Part shown: positions 1 to 10,770 of the stretch, piece by piece | Numbering within the stretch: the stretch's first letter is position 1 | How the letters are laid out: every line of letters starts with the position of its first letter | DNA from: Prorocentrum cordatum | Taxonomy: Eukaryota > Sar > Dinophyceae > Prorocentrales > Prorocentraceae | DNA length: 64,000 bases | Assembly: GCA_963575745.1 (NCBI GenBank) | Contig: CAUYUJ010016482.1 | Location: 100,015-164,014, forward strand | Direction: 5' to 3' | Notes under the pieces: model-generated | The model's input: only the letters and a program-made list of their open reading frames with translations | Databases searched by the model: none | What the model was told of the DNA's origin: nothing | Translations under genes and position numbers: made by a program

Positions 1-34
1 TGAGTCGTGATAGTGACGATGATGATGGTGAATC

Positions 35-80
<46 letters not shown>

Positions 81-208
81 GCTGATAGTGCTGCTGCTGA
101 TGATGGTGTTGATGATGACGACGATGGCGATGCTGATGCTTATGCTGATGTTGATTCTGCTGCTGCTGATGATGGTGGTGGTGATGGTGATGATGATGAT
201 GATGGTTG

Positions 209-240
<32 letters not shown>

Positions 241-274
241 GTGATGGTGATGGTGATGGTGATGGTGATGATGG

Positions 275-345
<71 letters not shown>

Positions 346-385
346 GTGATGATGATGATGATGATGATGATGATGGTGATGATGG

Positions 386-441
<56 letters not shown>

Positions 442-459
442 GTTACGATGATGGTGATG
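1..459. repeat. GAT trinucleotide microsatellite
   Basis: Nearly uninterrupted GAT/ATG triplets with occasional GGT, GCT and GAC variants. All frames on the + strand read as Met/Asp-type homopolymers, so the 300-residue open frame starting at position 7 is not a gene. The same repeat class returns near 9.0, 47.9, 51.5 and 57.6 kb. Confidence 0.95.
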
Positions 460-1327
460 ATCCAGCTTTTCGTGTGTGTGTGTGTGTCCCGCGCCGCCCC
501 TGGCGTCCTCCGCCCGGCCCTTGCTACCCCGTGGCCGCTCGCTTGCCCGCCGCTCTCCCGTGGCCGCTGCACCGCTCCCGCCCTGCCCGGACTTTCCTGT
601 GCCCTCCCCTCCTGCAGGCCGCGGGCACCGGCGGCGGCACGCTGGACTTCTACCCCACCTTCTGGTCGCAGCGGTTTTCCCTTGACGATGGCTCCTCGAG
701 CCCTCATCCCGCGTGGGAGTATCGTCGGAGGAGGAAAAGGTACTTACCCATACCGCTACCTTGGCCCGTTTTCCCCTTTTTGGGCCTCCTGGGAGGCCCT
801 CGTTGCCACCGCTCGATGCGCCTCGACATTCTGGTCGGGACCCACCCCGGGAGAAGTCCAGGGAGTAGCGGTAGCGGTATCTCTTGGTTTCCCCACTGGT
901 CCTCAATAGTTTTTTTTGTGCCACATGCTCCCCGCCCCAGTCAGAGTCCACCGCTTGGGGCCACGGTCATTATACAAAAACCATGGCTGGGGCCATGATA
1001 TCTCCCCATACTGCATGGCGCCTTATCTTAGCTTGATGCGTCCACTGTTTCCCACCTGGGCCGCGTACATGCCTCGGACCATGATTTGCGAACCCCCCTT
1101 TTGGAAGCCCCCCTCTTGGATGCTCCCGAGGGTACGGCAGGAGCCATCTTGACTCTGCCGATTCAGCTCGGTTCGGTCTCGAGGACTCCGATTCCGAGTC
1201 GATTCGACTCTGGTTTCCAATTTCGGTTCAGAATTCTTCGTGTATGATTTGCTCACCGATTTCTGCCAGTTCGATGTATCTCGATGGCCGATTTGATCAT
1301 CCGATTCGATTCTGTGCCATCCTGGTG
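460..1327. other. Non-coding stretch with dispersed repeat fragments
   Basis: No gene is supported. A short GT run lies at about 470-486. Two pieces recur: about 640-720 resembles 1530-1610 (a block around 'CATCCCGCGTGGG'), and about 755-870 resembles 49935-50045 (a block around 'CTGGGAGGCCCTCGT'). The rest shows nothing recognisable. Confidence 0.6.
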
Positions 1328-1547
1328 CGGCAGCTTCGTGTCGTGCCGACGCGGTGGCGGCCCCGGCGTGGCCAGGGGCGGCGCTGGAGGCGCTGCCAGG
1401 GGGCCCCAGCGCCGATCCAAAAAATTCGCGCGGACCTTCGAGTTTTTGTGGTTATGTCATTGTTTGTTCCCCTACGATCGTTCACAGTTGAACGATCCAC
1501 GCAGTGTCGGAAAACAGCGTTGGCCTTGTGCCCCGCCTTCTGGTCGC
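1328..1547. mobile_element. Damaged copy of the 189-bp terminal-inverted-repeat element, invaded by a second repeat
   Basis: The left end at 1328-1350 reads CGGCAGCTTCGTGTCGTGCC, nearly the terminal repeat of the elements at 4240-4428 and 15278-15466. At about 1479-1510 an internal palindrome of the TTGAAC type and the 'GCAGTGTCGG' block of the same family appear. Between them (about 1375-1478) sits a half-copy of a different palindromic family, best seen at 43545-43725, ending in 'GAGTTTTTGTGGTTATG'. The right terminal repeat is eroded. A nested insertion is the simplest reading. Confidence 0.55.
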
Positions 1548-1607
1548 CGCGGCCCTCCCTTGGCGGTGTCCCCCGTGCCCCCATCCCGCGTGGGGTTCTC
1601 GGGCGGG

Positions 1608-1700
1608 ACCTCCTCCTCATCCTCCTGCTACTCCTCCTCCTCCTCCTCCTCCTCCTGTTCCGCTTCCTCCTCCTCCTCCTCCTCCTCCTCCTCCTCCTCA
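1608..1700. repeat. TCC trinucleotide microsatellite
   Basis: Run of CTC/TCC triplets, interrupted by a GTTCCG block in the middle. It accounts for the poly-Ser, poly-Pro and poly-Leu open frames here. Confidence 0.9.
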
Positions 1701-1744
1701 GACTGGGGTGCTCAGACCTCCGACGACTCTTTTTTTCCCAACCA

Positions 1745-1965
1745 TCCTGTGGTGTTGGGTCCTCGTTTTGAAGAGAGTGTCCCGCGTCACTCCTCCCGCT
1801 GCCCCCTCCTTGTCCTCCCATCCCTGCCTCTCCTCTCCCTGCGCCGTCAGCACCATCATTATCGTGATCTTCATCGCGAGCACCATCGCCGTCATCGGCG
1901 TCATCAACATCGCCATCGTAAGCGTCGTGTCTCTGTTCTCCACATGTCCACAATTTCGGTACACC
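1745..1965. repeat. Lead-in sequence of the 90-bp array, copy 1
   Basis: About 220 bp that precede the first 90-bp array ('GGGTCCTCGTTTTGAAGAGA' through 'CGTCATCAACATCGCCATCG'). The same sequence, roughly 90% alike by eye, precedes the second array at 4465-4675. The array was therefore duplicated together with its flank. Confidence 0.8.
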
Positions 1966-3692
1966 CCTCACACGGTTCGTGGCCCCATAGGGAGCTCCAC
2001 CGAAGGTTCCAGTGGCCGGTTCCGCATGCGTGAACGCTATTTATTTCGGCACACCCCTCACACGGTTCGTGCCCTCACAGGGAGCTCCACCGAAGGCCTC
2101 AGTGGCCGGGCCCGCATGCGTGAACGCCACCTATTTCGGCACACCCCTCACACGGTTCGTGGCCCCGCAGGGAGCTCCACCGAAGGCTCCAGTGGCTGGG
2201 TCCGCATGCGTGAACGCCACCTATTTCGGCACACACCTCACACGGTTCGTGGCCCCACAGGAAGCTCCACCGCAGGTTCCAGTGGCTGGGTCCGCATGCG
2301 TCAACGCCATTTTTTTCGGCACACCCCTCACACGATTCGTGGCCCCACAGGGAGCTCCACCGAAGGCCCCATTTGCAGGGTCCGCATGCGTCAACGCCAC
2401 CTATTGGGCAAACCCCTCACACGGCTCGTGGCCCCACAGGGAGCTCTACCGAAGGCTCCAGTGGCAGGGTCCGCATGCGTGAATGCCACCCATTTCGGCG
2501 CACCCCTCACACGGTTCGTGGCCCCACATGGAGCTCCACCGACGGCGTCAGTGGCAGTGTCCGCATGCGTCAACGCCCCCCCATGTAGGCACACCCCTCA
2601 CACGGTTCGTGGCCCCACAGGGAGCTCCACCGAAGGCTCCAGTGGCCGGGTCCGCATGCGTCAACGCCACCTATGTCGGCACCCTCTTACACGGTTCGTG
2701 GCCCCACAGGGAGCTCTACCGAAGGCCCCAGTGGCAGGGTCCGCATGCGTGAACGCCACCCATTTCGGCGCACCCCTCACACGGTTCGTGGCCCCATAGG
2801 GAGCTCCACCGAAGGCTTCAGTGGCAGGGTCCGCATGCGTTAACGCCACCCATTTCGGCCTCCCCTCACACGGTTCGTGGCCCCACAGGGAGCTCCACCG
2901 AAGGCTCCAGTGGCAGGGTCCGCATGCGTCAACGTTACTTAATTTGGCGCACCCCTCATACGGTTCGTGGGCCCATAGGGAGCTCCACCGAAGGCCCCAG
3001 TGGCAGGGTCCGCATGCGTCAATGCCACCCATGCAGGCACACCCCTCACACGATTCGTGGCCCCACAGGGAGCTCCACCGAAGGCCCCATTTGCAGGGTC
3101 CGCATGCGTCAACGCCACCCATCTCGGCGCACCCCTCGCATGTTTCGTGGCCCCATATGGAGCTCCACCGAAGGCTCAGTGGCAGGGTCCGCATGCGTTA
3201 ACGCTACCCATTTCGGCCTCCCCTCACACGGTTCGTGGCCCCACAGGGAGCTCCACCGAAGGCTCCTGTGGCAGGGTCCGCATGCGTCAACGTTACTTAC
3301 TTTGGCGCACCCCTCACACGGTTCGTGGGCCCATAGGGAGCTCCACCGAAGGCCCCAGTGGCAGGGTCCGCATGCGTCAATGCCACCCATGCAGGCGCAC
3401 CCTTCACACGGTTCGTGGCCCCGTAGAGAGCTCCACCGAATGCTCCAGTGGCCGGGTCCGCATGCGTCAACGCCACCCATGTCGGCGCCTTCCTCGCACG
3501 TTTCGTGGCCCCACAGGGAGCGCCACCGAAGGCAGGCACACCCCTCACACTGTTCGTGGCTCCGTAGAGAGCTCCACCGAAGGCTCCATTGCCAGGGTCC
3601 GCATGCGCCAACGTTACTTATTTCGGCGCACCCCTCACACGGTTCGTGGCCCCACAGGGAGCTTCACCGAAGGCTCCAGTGGCCGGGTCCGC
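1960..3692. repeat. 90-bp tandem minisatellite, array 1 (about 19 copies)
   Basis: The landmark 'CACACGGTTCGTGGCCCC' recurs every 90 bases (for example 2050, 2140 and 2230), followed by 'GGGAGCTCCACCGAAGG' and 'GTCCGCATGCGT'. Ninety is a multiple of three and the unit has few stops, so frames stay open on both strands and yield 30-residue repeat 'proteins', including Cys-rich ones on the minus strand. I regard these as artefacts: stops occur at random and no frame is consistently preserved. Some units are shortened, for example near 3530. Confidence 0.93.
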
Positions 3693-4195
3693 AGCGGAAG
3701 CGAGAGAGAGAGAGAGAGGATCATGAGCTGGGAAACATTGCAGACAAAACCGCCGCGCACGGGGCTTGGGCCTCTGCGGACTAGCTGGTCAGGATGGCAG
3801 CACGCTGCGGAAACAGGGAGAGGATAATGAGACGGGAAGAAGATGGAGACAGAACGGCTGCGCACGGGGCCCGGGCCAAAGCAAGAAACCAAGAACGCCA
3901 CGCGCAACGGAAACAGAGAGCGAGAGGATAATGACACGTGAAGAACATGGATACAAAACGGCCGCGCGCGGGGCTCAGGCCAAAGCAAGAAACCAAGACT
4001 GCCACGCGCAACGCAAACAGGGAGAGAGGAGGACACGCTGGGAAGAAAATGGAGACAGCACGGCCGCGCACGGGGCTCGGGCCAAACCAAGACAACAACC
4101 GTGCAACACGCAACGGAACCACAGAGAGAGGAGACTACGCAGGTAAGAAACTGAAGACAACACGGCCGCGCACGGGGCTCGGGCCACCGCGGGCT
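3693..4195. repeat. About 104-bp tandem repeat, array 1
   Basis: A GA run (about 3698-3720) leads into about five diverged units marked by 'CGGCCGCGCACGGGGCTCGG' at about 3750, 3853, 3957, 4060 and 4163. The same array occurs again at 6601-7110, where it also begins with a GA run. No coding signal. Confidence 0.85.
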
Positions 4196-4239
4196 TCCCT
4201 CCTCCGTCTCATCTCCTTCGCGGCACTCGCAGCTGCATA

Positions 4240-4428
4240 CGGTAGGTTCGTGTCGTGTCAACCGGCCGCGACCCCGCCAGCGGCGTTCAACTTTGAACGC
4301 CGCGGGCGACCCAGAATCGTTCGATGTTGAACGAAGTGGACGTTTCGGAAGCGGCCGATCGTTCAAGGTTGAACGATCCCCGCGGTGTCAGAAACCAACG
4401 CCGAAGTCGGCACGACACGAACCTGCCG
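4240..4428 (+). mobile_element. 189-bp MITE-like element with terminal inverted repeats and TA target duplication, copy A
   Basis: The left end CGGTAGGTTCGTGTCGTGTC and the inverted right end CGGCAGGTTCGTGTCGTGCC form inverted repeats of about 23 bp. TA lies directly outside both ends (4238-4239 and 4429-4430). The flanks joined without the element (GCAGCTGCA-TA-TGGTTGGGTCC) occur intact at 7121-7139, a natural empty site with a single TA. Inside are three spaced palindromes of the form GTTCAA..TTGAAC. A TA duplication and inverted ends are typical of non-autonomous Tc1/mariner-type elements; that assignment is an inference, since no transposase is present. Confidence 0.88.
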
Positions 4429-4464
4429 TATGGTTGGGTCCTTCGTCAGGCTAATTTTCCCAAA

Positions 4465-4675
4465 CATCTTGTGGAGGTGGGTCCTCGTTTTGAAGAGACA
4501 GCGCCCCGCGTCACTCCTCCCGCTGCCCCCTCCCAGTCCTCCCATCCCTGCCTCTCCTCTCCCTGCGACGTCATCACCATCATTATCGTGCTGTTCATCG
4601 TGAGCACCATCGCCGTCATCGGCGTCATCAACATCGCCATCGTCAGCGTCGTGTCTCTGTTCTCCGCATGTCCAC
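4465..4675. repeat. Lead-in sequence of the 90-bp array, copy 2
   Basis: Second copy of the flank at 1745-1965, again directly followed by 90-bp units. It begins just downstream of the 189-bp element. Confidence 0.8.
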
Positions 4676-5745
4676 CATTTCGGCACACCCCTCACACGGT
4701 TCGTGGCCCCACAGGGAGCTCCACCGAAGGCTCCAGTGGCAAGGCCCGCATGCGTGAACGCCACCCATTTCGGCGCATCTCTCACACGGTTCGTGCCCCC
4801 CACAGGGAGCTCCACCGAAGGCCCCAGTTGCAGGGTCCGCATGCGTCAACGCCACTCATGTCGGTACACCCCTCACACGTTTCGTGGCCCGATAGTGAGC
4901 TCCACCGAAGGCTCCAGTGGCAGGGTCCGCATGCGTGAACGCCACCTATTTCGGCACACCCCTCACACGGTTCGTGCCCCCACAGGGAGCTCCCAGGGAG
5001 CTCCACCAAAGGCCCCACTGGCAGGGTCCGCATGCGTCAACGCCACCCATGCAGGCACACCCTTCACACGTTTCGTGGCCCCGTAGAGAGCTCCACCGAA
5101 GGCTCCATTGCCAGGGTCCGCATGCGTGAACGCCACAAACTGCGGCACCCCCCTCACACGGGTCGTGGCCCCACAGGGAGCCCGCATGCGTCAACGCCCC
5201 CCATGTAGGCGCACCCCTCACACGGTTCGTGGCCCCATAGGGAGCTCCACCGAAGGCTCCAGTGGCAGGGTCCGCATACGTGAGCGCCACAAATTTCGGC
5301 ACCCCCCTCACACGGTTCGTAGCCACACAGGGAGATCCACCGAACATTCTCTGGCAGTGTCCGCATGCGTCAACGCCACCTATGTCGGTACACCCCTCAC
5401 ACGGTTCGTGGCCTCACAGGGAGCTTCTCCGAAGGCCCCAGTGGCAGGGTCCACATGCGTCAACGCCACCCATCTTGGCGCACCTCTCGCACGTTTCGTG
5501 GCCCCACAGGGAGCTCCACCGAAGGCAGGCACACCCCTCACACGGTTCGTGGCCCCACAGGAAGTTCCACCGAAGGCTCCAGTGGCACAGGCCGCACGCG
5601 GGGACCGCCACCCATTTTGGCACACCCCTCACACGGTTCGTGGCCCCGCAGGGAGCTCCACCCAGGACTCCATTGGCACAGGCCGCATACGGGGACCGCC
5701 ACCCATGTAGGCACACCCCTCACACGGTTCGTGGCCCCAAGAAGC
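4676..5745. repeat. 90-bp tandem minisatellite, array 2 (about 12 copies)
   Basis: Same unit as at 1960-3692, with several truncated or fused units (for example near 4990, 5180 and 5520). The last units diverge ('GGCCGCACGCGGGGACCGCC') before the array stops at about 5745. Confidence 0.92.
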
Positions 5746-6600
5746 GCCCAGACAGGCGCCGCGAAGCGCAGACGCAGCCCCAGCTATGACGATGTCTGGA
5801 TTTTTTTCAGAAAGGTATCCGGAAGAACCTAGCATTTGGTGCAGGCTGGAGTGACCCGGGGAGCTCGGTCACCTCGCGGGCGCGACGATGACCCTAGCGT
5901 TCGCGTCGCGGCCCGGGCTGGACGTGCTCTTCTCCAGGGGGCATCGCGAGGGCGCGAAGATAACCGCGCACCGCGGGGCACCCGGAAGCTTCGAGGCGAG
6001 GTACTTTCTGGCATTCGGTGCAGGCTGGTGCGACTCGGGGAGCTCGGTCACCTTAGGGGCGACGTCGGTCGCCTCGGCCGGTCGGCTGCCATTCTCCGCT
6101 CGCCCATGCCCAGCGCCAACGACGCAGCAGTTGAGTTTTAGCATGCGCGGAGCGGCAGCGTCTGGGACGACCCGCGCGCGTCGCCGGGACTCCTTCGGGG
6201 CGACCAGCGCGCGTCGCGGGGACTCCGTGCTGCGCTCTGCGCGGCACCTCGCTCGCCCGTCCTCGCTCTGCCCAGCGGCCAGCGCTTGGCCCGCTGTCGG
6301 CCAGCCAGCTAGCTTTCTTTTTGTTCCGCGCAGCGGACGACCCGCGCGCGTCGCCTGGACCCCTGCGGGGCGACTGGCGCGCGTCGCGGGGGCTCCGCGC
6401 TGCGCTCTGCCCAAAGCCGCGGTCGCCATGACGCGAGCTCACAGCGCGTTGCTTTGCCCAGTGCCGCGGACGACCCGCGCGCGTCGCCGGAACTCCTCTG
6501 GGGCGACCGGCGCGCGTCGGGGGAACTCCGCGATGCGCTCCGCTTAGAGCCGCGGCCATCGCGACGCTAGGACGAAGCGGGGAGAAGGGCGTGAGCTCGG
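5746..6600. other. GC-rich non-coding stretch with two loose tandem repeats
   Basis: A block beginning 'GGTGCAGGCTGG' at about 5838 recurs at about 6018, implying a ~180-bp unit. From about 6160 to 6545 a 'GACGACCCGCGCGCGTCGCC' block recurs at about 6168, 6330 and 6470. All frames are open because of base composition; none looks like a protein. Confidence 0.6.
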
Positions 6601-7110
6601 AACAAACAAGGGGACAAAATGGCCGCGCACGGGGCTCGGGACACCGCGGGCCAGGCCGGTGAAGAATGCAACGCGCAATGGAAACGAGAGAGAGAGAGAG
6701 AGAGAGAAAGAGGATTTTGAGTTGGGAAGAGCTTGGAGACAAGCCCGCCTCGCACGGGGCTTGGGCCACCGCGGGCTAGGTGGTTAACTGGCAGCGCTCT
6801 GCGGAAGCAGGGAAAGAAGATAATGAGACGGGAAGAATATGAAGACATAGCGGCCGCGCACAGGGCTCAGGCCAAAACGAGCAACCAAGAATGGCAATCG
6901 CAAAGTAAACAAGGAGAGATGCTAATGAGCTGGGAAGCGCATGGAAGACAAAACGGCCGTGCAAGGGGCTCAGGCCAAATCAAGAAAACGAGCGTGCAAC
7001 ACGCAACCGAAACACAGAGAAAGGATAATACGCTTGGACAAGAACGGCAAATCGGCCGTGCACGGGGCTCGGGTCACCGCGGGCCTCCCTCCTCCGTCTC
7101 ATCTCTTTCG
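6601..7110. repeat. About 104-bp tandem repeat, array 2
   Basis: Diverged second copy of the array at 3693-4195, with the 'GCGCACGGGGCTCGG' landmark at about 6625, 6748, 6852, 6955 and 7058 and a GA run at about 6690-6712. It ends with the same 'CGGGCCTCCCTCCTCCGTCT' junction. Confidence 0.85.
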
Positions 7111-7150
7111 CGGTATGCGCAGCTGCATATGGTTGGGTCCTTCGTCCGGC
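7111..7150 (+). other. Unoccupied insertion site of the 189-bp element
   Basis: GCAGCTGCATATGGTTGGGT here matches the two flanks of copy A at 4240-4428 when the element and one TA are removed. This fixes both the element ends and the TA target. Confidence 0.85.
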
Positions 7151-7604
7151 TAATTCATTGGTTGGGATGTGTACATATATACATCTGTGTGTGTGTGTGT
7201 GTGAAAATCATTTCCTATGTTTCAAGCTGTATCTATATATGTCTGAATCTTTTCAACCTATCATTTTATTGTTGAGTGACAAAAATGACCAGGCACTTTT
7301 CCTCGATTTCGGTCCTCGTGGGTCTTTTGTCGGGCCGCCAGACCACCAGAAATGAGGCCGGGGGGAACGAATATTCCCAGGGAAACGATCGGGACCGCTT
7401 GGGACCGCGGATTGACAAATTGTATCGGCGGGTGTCAGGGTACAAATCGTTCCACGCGTTTCGGGGCTTTCACGAGGCCCCGGAACACTGGAACGGCCGC
7501 AGCGCCCGATACATTATCCAGATTTTATCAGTGTCTTGGCTGCGACTCAGGGTACGCATCCAGATCGCTTTTGAGTAGAGCGCTGTGGTTGAGTCTTACT
7601 GTGT
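7151..7604. other. Mostly unique, AT-richer stretch
   Basis: Contains a TG run at about 7185-7203 and no supported gene or recognisable repeat. The base composition is lower in GC than the neighbouring arrays. Confidence 0.5.
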
Positions 7605-8310
7605 TGGGTTCTCGCTTCGAGAGCACTGAGGTCGAGTCTTCCTCTTCTTCTCCTCCCCCCTCCGCCGTCCTGCCTCCTACTTCCTGCCTCCTGTCTCCTC
7701 TTCCTTCTCTTCTTCCTCCGTTGTCCTATCCTTCGTCCTGCTTGCGACCCTGGAGGACTGCGAACTGCGGAACTGTCGCCGCTGTAGTGGGCTCCTGGGA
7801 GGTCCAGCGGAGTGGAGTGGTACGCACAGCCAGTTGGGACCTTGCGGCGCCTTGCGTGGCTGCGAAGCGCGCAACTGTCGCCACTTTCATGGGTTCCTGG
7901 GAGGCCCAGCGGAGTGGAGTGGTACGCGGACCCAGTTGAGACTTCGTGCGTGGCTGCGAAGCGTGCATCTGTCGCCACTTGCGTGGGCTCCTGGGAGGTC
8001 CAGCGGAGTTGAGTGGTACGCGGACCCAGTTGGGTCTTCGCGGCGCCCTGCGTGGCTGCGAAGAGCGCAACTGTCGCCACTTGCGTGTGCTCCTGGGAGG
8101 TCCAGCGGAGTGGAGTGGTACGCAGACCCAGTTGGGTCTTCGCGGCGCCCTGCGTGGCTGCGAAGCGCGCAACTGTCGCCACTGTCGTAGGCTCCTGGGA
8201 GGTCCAGCGGAGTGGAGTGGTACGCAGACCCAGTTGGGACGTCGCGGCGCCCTGCGTGGCTGCGAAGCGCGCAAGTGTCGCCTTTTTCGTGGGCTCCTCG
8301 GATGCCGCAA
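7605..8310. repeat. 102-bp tandem minisatellite (about 5-6 copies)
   Basis: 'CTCCTGGGAGGTCCAGCGGA' recurs at about 7792, 7894, 7988, 8090, 8192 and 8294, so the unit is 102 bp apart from one 94-bp unit. Because 102 is 34 codons, long open frames appear on both strands. The lead-in (7605-7780, 'GGGTTCTCGCTTCGAGAGCA') resembles 38475-38650. Confidence 0.9.
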
Positions 8311-8900
8311 CGAGAAATGCAACTGACAACAAGTACCCGCATCCAAAATGGCAAGGGTTTCATAGCGCGCGGCGCTGTTCCTTCACGCAACGCTCGGCGC
8401 TGTCGCATCGCAGCTCGCAGGGAGCCGCTGCGCCACGCAGCGCATGGCGCTGTTCTTTCGTCGGCGTGGCCTGCCATCCTCAGGTGCTTCTGGCCCGCCA
8501 TGCCACCCCGCGCGCTTGCCTCGCTTGGAGCGACGCGCTGTTCTGCTATAGAGCAGGCGCATGGCGCTGTTCTTTCCCTCGTATGGTGCGCTCGGCGCTG
8601 TTGCTGCTACTGAACATGCATCTCCCTCCTCCACACCCCTCTGTATGCTTAGGTCTTCGTCTCGATATTGCTTATTCCTGCATGCTTTCTTGCGCACATC
8701 CTGGGGGCTCGTGCTGACTGCGGGTCCCTCAACATGCCTTTGTGCAGTGGGCGGTCCTGTATGCATCTGTATACAGCTAGGATCGAGGTCGGCTCGGGGC
8801 GGGTACCCCCGTGTTCTTCGTGCTTGTTGGGTGTTCTTGTGTACTTCAGATTTCGTAACAAGTGGCACGCGCGCCATGGCTCTTGCACAAAAAGGAAAGG
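8311..8900. other. Non-coding stretch up to the gap
   Basis: A loose repeat of 'GCGCATGGCGCTGTTCTTT' lies between about 8365 and 8600. Beyond that there is no recognisable feature. Confidence 0.5.
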
Positions 8901-9000
8901 NNNNNNNNNNNNNNNNNNNNNNNNNNNNNNNNNNNNNNNNNNNNNNNNNNNNNNNNNNNNNNNNNNNNNNNNNNNNNNNNNNNNNNNNNNNNNNNNNNNN
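8901..9000. other. Assembly gap of 100 N
   Basis: Exactly 100 N, the conventional size for a gap of unknown length. It abuts a GAT microsatellite that probably broke the assembly. Confidence 0.98.
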
Positions 9001-9044
<44 letters not shown>

Positions 9045-9045
9045 T

Positions 9046-9077
<32 letters not shown>

Positions 9078-9297
9078 TTGATGGAGGGGGGGGTGCGGTT
9101 GCCGAAATAAAGTGGTCGGAGCTCTAGACACCCTGTGCAAGATAATAAAGTGGTCGGGGCGGAGGGGGCACTGGGCGGGCGCTGGAGCCGCGGGAGGGCG
9201 CTGAGACGGAGGGGGCGCATGATGATGATGATGATGTGGATGATGATGGTCATGATGGTGATTATGATGGTGATGATGGTGAGGATGATGGTGATGG

Positions 9298-9375
<78 letters not shown>

Positions 9376-9380
9376 GGTGA

Positions 9381-9467
<87 letters not shown>

Positions 9468-9590
9468 GGATGAATGTGAGATGATGATGATTGATTTGTT
9501 TTGATGATTTTGGAAGGGGGTGCGGTGCCGAAATAAAGTGGTCGGAGCTCTAGACACCCTGTGCAAGAGAATAAAAGGGAGGGGGTCTCA
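9001..9590. repeat. GAT microsatellites separated by a duplicated 65-bp block
   Basis: GAT runs at 9001-9080, about 9220-9380 and about 9385-9500. A block containing 'CCGAAATAAAGTGGTCGGAG' and 'TCTAGACACCCTGTGCAAGA' occurs at about 9090-9155 and again at about 9513-9580, so microsatellite and block were duplicated together. Confidence 0.88.
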
Positions 9591-10000
9591 ACCCTCCCAG
9601 ACGAGAAGTTTTAGACCCCCCCCCGTGGGAGAACCCTCCAAAACATCGTCCCCAGACCCCCCGAGGCCCTCCAAGATAGCCTGGAAGAGACCCCCCCCCC
9701 GAAATGAGCCCCCCTCCTTTTTATTACGAAATCTGGAGTATCCAGGGGGAGGTTGCCTTCGAGTGTTCTTCAATTTGGCCGGCGGGGGGTTTCGTGTTCT
9801 TGAAGGATGCTCTTTTGGCTTGGGTCTGGATGCGGAGTGATTTCTGCCTTGTTTTTTGTTGGGGGGTCGGGGCAGGCGGGGGGTTCGTGTGTTTGTCTTC
9901 GTCGTGGTCGTTGTCATCGTCTTTGTCGTCGTCGTCGTCTTTGTTGTGGTCGGTGCTGTCTTCGACTTCGTCTTCGTCGTCGTCGTCGCTGTCGTCTTTG

Positions 10001-10065
<65 letters not shown>

Positions 10066-10268
10066 ACCTCGCCGTCGTCGCCGGCTGACCTTTGGCCCTT
10101 CGCGCGCGCAAGGTCGGACCCCCCGTCGCCGATTGCGGGGCCCGATCCGGTGGGCGGCAGCGCGGCGGCCGAGGCCGGGCGGCCGCTGCGGTCTGGGGCC
10201 CGGGGGGCTCTCGGCTTCCCAGACAAGGGGCCCCGCGACGACGACGACGACGACGACGCCGCCGCCGA

Positions 10269-10300
<32 letters not shown>

Positions 10301-10330
10301 TCGCCGGTGGCCACGCGTGCGCGCGGTGAG
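9591..10330. repeat. C-rich stretch, GTC microsatellite and GAC microsatellite
   Basis: Poly-C tracts occupy 9600-9720. GTC/TCG triplets run from about 9895 to 10080 and GAC/GCC triplets from about 10235 to 10305. The end 'CCACGCGTGCGCGCGGTGAG' is repeated at about 14860-14880, also after GAC triplets. Open frames here are compositional. Confidence 0.8.
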
Positions 10331-10770
10331 GCCCAGTCAGGGGCAACGAAAGGGGGGGATAGGCATAGGGAGGGACGCATCGACCCCCAATCGCCCACAG
10401 ATCGCCGATAGGGGTCCGATGGCCCACCCCCGCCCAGGAACGTGCGGGTTTGCTTTCGGGGGCCTATCGCCGATCGATCTGCGATGTATCGCCGATTCCA
10501 GGTCGATGCTTCCCCCTCTACGCCAGTTCTCCCCCCAATCGTTGCCCTCTAGGGGCCCGCCTTCTCCGTGGCGAGCTCCCCCGAGATCCGAGACTCAGAG
10601 GTTCGAGGCACGAGGTTTTCCCCTTAAACAGTGCTCGCAGCACTAGGGGTTCTTACTTCGGTTAACGATTTCGGGACCCTCGCCGCAAAACCGCCGCCCG
10701 TGCCGCCCGTCGCCGCCCGTCGTCGCCCGTCGCACCGCGTAGATTGCATTACATAGCACCATATATCTTA
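10331..10770. other. Non-coding stretch
   Basis: Holds 'GCATCGACCCCCAATCGCCC' at about 10378 (also near 46805) and several 'ATCGCCGAT' motifs. No gene is seen. Confidence 0.5.

Noticed and set aside
1960-5745. CRISPR-like regular repeats, and Cys-rich or zinc-finger-like proteins on the minus strand
   Set aside because: Units are contiguous with no unique spacers, and Cys spacing follows the 90-bp unit only; the genome is eukaryotic in character.
1960-5745. Possible tRNA-derived origin of the 90-bp unit (GGTTCG like a B box, GGCTCCAGTGG like an A box)
   Set aside because: Order and spacing only loosely fit, the B-box positions after GGTTCG do not match, and no cloverleaf could be drawn.
7547-8501. 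Minus-strand frames of 200-260 residues with 34-residue repeats
   Set aside because: Direct result of the 102-bp tandem unit being a multiple of three.
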